NCBI GenBank assembly: GCA_949841355.1
Contig: CATKZP010000003.1
Coordinates: 124,001-188,000 of the forward strand
Reading direction: 5' to 3'
From: an uncultured Oscillospiraceae bacterium
GTDB lineage: Bacteria > Bacillota > Clostridia > Oscillospirales > Oscillospiraceae
DNA length: 64,000 nucleotides
Position 1 is the stretch's first letter, and the number at the start of each line of letters is the position of its first letter. The position numbers and the translations under genes were made by a program. The notes under the pieces are model-generated. The model made no database searches. It saw only the letters and a list, made by a program, of their open reading frames with translations, and was not told the origin of the DNA. Positions 60,255 to 64,000 of the stretch are shown here, piece after piece.

Positions 60255-61259
60255 TTGAAATCTGCGGTCCACCGGATCGGTGTATTTACCAGCGGCGGCG
60301 ACGCCCCCGGCATGAACGCGGCTATCCGCGCCGTAGTTCGTGCCTCCTTGCACTATGGAATTGATTGTATCGGCATCCGCCGGGGTTACCATGGCCTGTT
60401 GAATGGCGATTTTACCCGACTGAATTTTGAAAGTGTCAGCGACATTTCCCGACGGGGCGGCACGATGCTTTACTCTGCCCGCAGTTTGGAGTTCATTGAG
60501 GAAGCCGGCCGTAAAAGAGCCCTGGCCACCTGTAAACTATTGGGCCTTGACGCCTTGGTCGGCATCGGCGGTGACGGCACGTTTAAGGGCCTGCTCAGTT
60601 TGGCCAACAGCGGCATTTCGGTTATTGGGATTCCTGGCACCATTGACAACGACATTGCTTGCTCCACCTACACCATTGGATACGATACTGCCTGCAACAC
60701 CGCGTTGGAGAGCATTGACCGCCTGCGCGACACCATGAAATCTCATGAACGCTGCTCGGTGGTGGAGGTCATGGGCCACAGAGCGGGACATTTGGCGGTC
60801 TCGGTAGCCATTGCCTGTGGAGCTACGGTGGTGCTGGTGCCGGAGAAGGAAGTGGATTTTAGCAAAGATGTCATTGAGCCCATCCGTCAGGCTCGTTTGG
60901 GTGGACGCACTCACTTTATGGTTATTGTCGCTGAAGGTGTGCCCGGTGGAGCATATCATGTGGCGGAGCAGATCAAAAATGCCACTGCTTTGGACACCCG
61001 TGTTACTGTGCTGGGACATGTGCAGCGGGGTGGTTCGCCCAGCGCCCGGGACCGTATGGTGGCTACCTATATGGGCCACGAAGCGGTAAAGCTGCTGGCA
61101 GAAGGTAAGACCTGCCGCGTTGTTGCTATGCACGGCGAGGATATTGTAGACTACGACATCACCGAAGCGCTGGCTATGACCAAGGGGCTGGATGCCCGTG
61201 GTCAGGCTGTTACACGGGCCATGACCGGCGTGGCTGAGAACGAAAATCAGGATGCGTGA
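60255..61259 (+). CDS. pfkA: ATP-type 6-phosphofructokinase
   Basis: 334 residues: IGVFTSGGDAPGMNAAIRAV, then GIGGDGTFKG, where Gly after GGD marks the ATP-dependent type, the catalytic loop GTIDNDI, EVMGHRAGHLA and GHVQRGGSPSARDR. TTG 60255 lies 10 nt after AAAGGA and gives the common PfkA length; TTG 60246 is too close. It is the committed step of glycolysis. It faces a second, PPi-type PFK gene across a shared terminator. Confidence 0.93.
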   Translation: MKSAVHRIGVFTSGGDAPGMNAAIRAVVRASLHYGIDCIGIRRGYHGLLNGDFTRLNFESVSDISRRGGTMLYSARSLEFIEEAGRKRALATCKLLGLDALVGIGGDGTFKGLLSLANSGISVIGIPGTIDNDIACSTYTIGYDTACNTALESIDRLRDTMKSHERCSVVEVMGHRAGHLAVSVAIACGATVVLVPEKEVDFSKDVIEPIRQARLGGRTHFMVIVAEGVPGGAYHVAEQIKNATALDTRVTVLGHVQRGGSPSARDRMVATYMGHEAVKLLAEGKTCRVVAMHGEDIVDYDITEALAMTKGLDARGQAVTRAMTGVAENENQDA

Positions 61260-61304
61260 AATTGCTGGTTTGGCTTAATAGAAAGCTCTGAATTTACATA
61301 CAAG

Positions 61305-61342
61305 AAAAAGGGCCGAGTTCCAAATGGAACTCGGCCCTTTTT
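61305..61342. terminator. Bidirectional terminator between the two PFK genes
   Basis: AAAAAGGGCCGAGTTCC and GGAACTCGGCCCTTTTT form a 17-bp perfect stem with a 4-nt loop and T-runs both ways. Confidence 0.95.
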
Positions 61343-61350
61343 AGTTTTCC

Positions 61351-62589
61351 TTACTTCGCCAGGATCTTTTTCAGGCGGGCAAACCGAGGCAGACCATTCT
61401 CAGTCGCCCGATGATTCTCCCCTTGGATCAGAGGCAGGGCATAGTCAATAAAGCCCTGGTTTACGCCATTGTGCTCAGCGTTGATCCACTCCAGCGGCAC
61501 CTTCTTCTCGAAGTTGGCCACCTCGGAGAGGTTGAACAGCTTGGTCTTGCAGGTATAGACGCCTCCCTCGCGGGTGCACTCGAAGCCCACCATCTTGTCC
61601 GTTTCACCGGCCACGGCGGCCTCCACAGCGGTCTTACCAGCCAAGAAGGATTCGTCGATATCGGTCTGGGACGCCAGGTGCGCGCCACAGCGCTGGAGCA
61701 GAGACAGTTCAATGCCGCGGACCTTGGCGCCGGTCTTTTCCTTGACCACGTTGGCCAGCAGAGCGGCCAGACCACCCAGCTGCGCGTGGCCGAACCCGTC
61801 GGTGGCAGAGGTCTTGGCCTCGGACACGAAGGAACCGTCGGCGTAATGGATGCCCTCAGAGACGGCCACGATGCAATTACCGTTCTTCTTATAGATGGCG
61901 TCCACATCGGCCAGGAACTTGTCCATATCGAAGTCCACCTCGGGGAGGTAAACCAGATCGGGGGCGCAGCCCACCACGCCAGCCAGGGCGGCGGCGCCAG
62001 CCAGCCAGCCGGCGTGACGGCCCATGATCTCAATGACGGTGACCATGCCGGTGTCATACACCCGGCCATCTTTGTAAACCTCGGCGCAGGAGGTGGCGAT
62101 ATATTTGGCGGCGGAGGCAAAGCCAGGGCAGTGGTCGGTGCCGAACAGATCGTTGTCAATTGTCTTGGGCACGCCCATCACCCGGCACTCATAGCCCGAC
62201 TTGGCCATGAACCGGCTCACCTTGGCGCAGGTGTCCATGGAGTCGTTGCCGCCGTTGTAAAAGAAATAGCGGATATTGTACTTCTTGAAGATCTCCAGAA
62301 TGCGCTGGTAATCGGTGTCGTCCACATCGGGATCGGCAATCTTATAGCGGCAGGAACCAAGCTCGGAGGAGGGGGTGTTGAGCAGAAGCTCCAGCTCTTT
62401 GGCGTCCTCCTGGCCCATGTCGTACAGCTGGTCGTTCAGCATGCCCTTGATTCCGTGGGCCATGCCGTAAACAGCGGTGATGTCAGGGCAGTCCAGCGCG
62501 GTGCGGATAACACCGTACGCGCTGGCGTTGATAACAGAGGTGGGACCGCCGGATTGACCGATAACGCAAGCGCCCTTTAACTGTGCCAT
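61351..62589 (-). CDS. pfp: PPi-type 6-phosphofructokinase
   Basis: 412 residues. IGQSGGPTSVINASAYGVI opens the fold. The nucleotide site reads FYNGGNDSMDT: Asp in place of the Gly of ATP-type enzymes points to pyrophosphate as phosphoryl donor. VPKTIDNDLFGTDHCPGF is the catalytic loop and IEIMGRHAGWLAGA the fructose-6-phosphate region. ATG 62589 follows AAAGGAG. It is encoded next to fba, so these are consecutive steps of glycolysis. Confidence 0.92.
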   Translation of the reverse strand: MAQLKGACVIGQSGGPTSVINASAYGVIRTALDCPDITAVYGMAHGIKGMLNDQLYDMGQEDAKELELLLNTPSSELGSCRYKIADPDVDDTDYQRILEIFKKYNIRYFFYNGGNDSMDTCAKVSRFMAKSGYECRVMGVPKTIDNDLFGTDHCPGFASAAKYIATSCAEVYKDGRVYDTGMVTVIEIMGRHAGWLAGAAALAGVVGCAPDLVYLPEVDFDMDKFLADVDAIYKKNGNCIVAVSEGIHYADGSFVSEAKTSATDGFGHAQLGGLAALLANVVKEKTGAKVRGIELSLLQRCGAHLASQTDIDESFLAGKTAVEAAVAGETDKMVGFECTREGGVYTCKTKLFNLSEVANFEKKVPLEWINAEHNGVNQGFIDYALPLIQGENHRATENGLPRFARLKKILAK

Positions 62590-62618
62590 GTCAAATTTCT
62601 CCTTTTACCTGTGGTTGA

Positions 62619-63587
62619 TTACGCCTTGCCGTTGCAGCCCAGCACGTCCACCAGCTTGTGGCGCACCAGCTCTTTGATGTTGGCGCGGGCGGGCTTCAGG
62701 TACTCGCGGGGATCGAACTTGTCGGGATGATCGGCGTAGAACTTGCGGATCGTGCCGGTCATGGCCAAGCGCAGGTCGGAATCAATGTTAATTTTGCAAA
62801 CAGCGCTCTCGGCAGCCTTGCGCAGCTGCTCCTCGGGGATACCCACCGCATCGGGCATCTTGCCGCCATTGGCGTTGACCATCTTCACATAATCCTGAGG
62901 CACGCTGGAGGAGCCGTGGAGCACGATGGGGAAGCCGGGCAGACGCTTGACGACCTCGTCCAGGATGTCGAAGCGCAGGGGCGGGGGAACCAGCTCGCCC
63001 TTCTCATTGCGGGTGCACTGAGCGGCGGTGAACTTATAAGCGCCGTGGCTGGTGCCGATAGCAATGGCCAGGGAGTCGCAGCCGGTCTTGGAAACGAACT
63101 CTTCCACTTCCTCGGGCCGGGTGTAGTGGGAATCCTCGGCGGAGACACTAACCTCATCCTCCACGCCGGCCAGAGCGCCCAGCTCAGCCTCCACTACAAC
63201 GCCGTGGTCGTGGGCGTACTCCACCACCTTCTTGGTGATCTCAATGTTCTCCGTGAAGGGCTTGGAGGAGGCGTCGATCATGACGGAGGTAAAGCCGCCG
63301 TCGATGCAGCTCTTGCAGGTCTCGAAGCTGTCGCCGTGGTCCAGATGGAGCACAATGGGAATTTCGGGGCACTCAATCACGGCAGCCTCCACCAGCTTCA
63401 CCAGATAGGTGTGGTTGGCGTAGGCCCGGGCACCTTTGGACACCTGGAGGATGACGGGGGCCTTCTCCTCGCGGCAGGCCTCGGTGATACCCTGAACGAT
63501 CTCCATGTTGTTGACGTTGAACGCGCCCACGGCGTAACCGCCATTGTAGGCCTTCTTGAACATTTCAGTCGAGGTAACCAGTGGCAT
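62619..63587 (-). CDS. fba: Class II fructose-bisphosphate aldolase
   Basis: 322 residues from ATG 63587 behind AAGGAG. VLHLDHGDSFETCKSCIDGG holds the zinc ligands, EAELGALAGVED and GTSHGAYKF the remaining metal and substrate residues, and VLHGSSSVP the phosphate site. The zinc-dependent class II enzyme splits fructose-1,6-bisphosphate, the product of the PFK encoded next to it. Confidence 0.95.
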   Translation of the reverse strand: MPLVTSTEMFKKAYNGGYAVGAFNVNNMEIVQGITEACREEKAPVILQVSKGARAYANHTYLVKLVEAAVIECPEIPIVLHLDHGDSFETCKSCIDGGFTSVMIDASSKPFTENIEITKKVVEYAHDHGVVVEAELGALAGVEDEVSVSAEDSHYTRPEEVEEFVSKTGCDSLAIAIGTSHGAYKFTAAQCTRNEKGELVPPPLRFDILDEVVKRLPGFPIVLHGSSSVPQDYVKMVNANGGKMPDAVGIPEEQLRKAAESAVCKINIDSDLRLAMTGTIRKFYADHPDKFDPREYLKPARANIKELVRHKLVDVLGCNGKA

Positions 63588-63635
63588 AATTGTCCAACTC
63601 CTTATCAAAATTTGATTTTGGTGGTTTCCGTTATG

Positions 63636-63664
63636 ATTTTAACATTCGCCACAGGAAAATGCAA
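63636..63664 (-). promoter_or_regulatory. Sigma-A promoter of fba-pfp
   Basis: On the minus strand TTGCAT, a 17-bp spacer and TAAAAT, 49 bp before the fba start. Confidence 0.7.
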
Positions 63665-63777
63665 GCAAAAGCTCCGCTTTTTGCGGGTCAAATCCCACAA
63701 AACAGGGGGAAATTTTCCCGGCTCGTATCAACAAAATGACGGCCCGCATAACATGGCGGGAAAGGGGGAGAGGCGGC

Positions 63778-64000
63778 ATGATACAGCTGCTCCCATATAA
63801 CCGACGGGCGGCGGTGGCTTACGCCCACAAATGGGCGTATACACGAAACCCGGCCTTTTACGATTTCAGTGACATCGGCGGTGACTGCACAAATTTTGCG
63901 TCCCAATGCCTGTACGCTGGCACTGGCATTATGAACTTTGCCCCTGACTTCGGCTGGTATTATATTGATGCCACGGACCGGGCGCCATCTTGGACCGGGG
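63778..64000 (+). CDS. Amidase-domain protein, N-terminal part
   Basis: 74 residues to the window end, continuing beyond. LPYNRRAAVAYAHKWAYTRN, then DIGGDCTNFASQCLYAGTG, match the putative amidase domain (Amidase_6) of Firmicutes, with the nucleophilic Cys in GGDCTNF. GGGGGAGAGG precedes ATG 63778. There is no signal peptide. Members are linked to wall or peptide amide cleavage; the exact role is open. Confidence 0.85.
   Translation, partial: MIQLLPYNRRAAVAYAHKWAYTRNPAFYDFSDIGGDCTNFASQCLYAGTGIMNFAPDFGWYYIDATDRAPSWTG

Noticed and set aside
62658-63800. Long plus-strand frame over fba
   Set aside because: fba motifs, binding site and promoter are all on the minus strand; this frame has no support.

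Overview
The window is about 60 percent GC, densely coding, and comes from an anaerobic endospore-forming Firmicute. Sporulation genes (spoVM, sipL, spoIVA, yunB, cotJ, spoIIM, sigH), a SCIFF ranthipeptide locus, tandem M42 peptidases and PPi-type phosphofructokinase fit a high-GC clostridial gut lineage (Oscillospiraceae, Flavonifractor/Lawsonibacter-like). That placement is inferred from gene content only.

Layout. 1-5.4 kb: end of a PASTA kinase, rsgA, then the spore-coat basement set spoVM, sipL, spoIVA, with a perfect parS site between sipL and spoIVA. 5.4-8.3 kb: a long leader with one canonical and two divergent c-di-GMP-I type riboswitch units ahead of an exported SLH protein with a DnaJ-like zinc finger. 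8.3-13.3 kb: Crp/Fnr regulator divergent from leuC-leuD-traX-leuB-GNAT. 13.3-22.4 kb: housekeeping genes (divergent CoaX, aminotransferase, yceD-rpmF, der-plsY, rpmB, hprK, a lipoprotein, a phosphatase/GNAT fusion, rnpB). 22.4-33 kb: murD with three M42 peptidases, a PLP lyase, yunB, ligA, an aminotransferase and an anchored nuclease.

33.15-49.52 kb: a 16,365-bp integrative element that splits the spore-coat manganese-catalase gene cotJC after codon 135. The two cotJC parts lie on the same strand and join in frame to a 198-residue protein with all five expected Mn ligands. The junctions share a GA dinucleotide. The rejoined element ends form a dyad of 17 bp-GA-17 bp flanked by perfect 8-bp inverted repeats. 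The element carries a TndX/TnpX-like large serine recombinase with tnpW, a mobilisation remnant, a Septu pair, a HipA-like kinase, a 705-residue unknown, an amidoligase/glutamine-amidotransferase pair, a RelBE-type toxin-antitoxin, a small resolvase, an Xre repressor and an unrecognised three-gene membrane operon. An exact sigma-E type -10 box precedes tnpW-recombinase. This makes it a candidate skin-like element excised in the mother cell, or else a mobilisable element that inactivated cotJC.

49.9-64 kb: fused cotJA-cotJB, the SCIFF peptide and its radical SAM maturase, spoIIM-xerD, ruvC-ruvA-(three small genes)-ruvB, sigH, a zinc-ribbon protein, purB, an ATP-type pfkA convergent with a PPi-type PFK, fba, and the start of an amidase-like protein.
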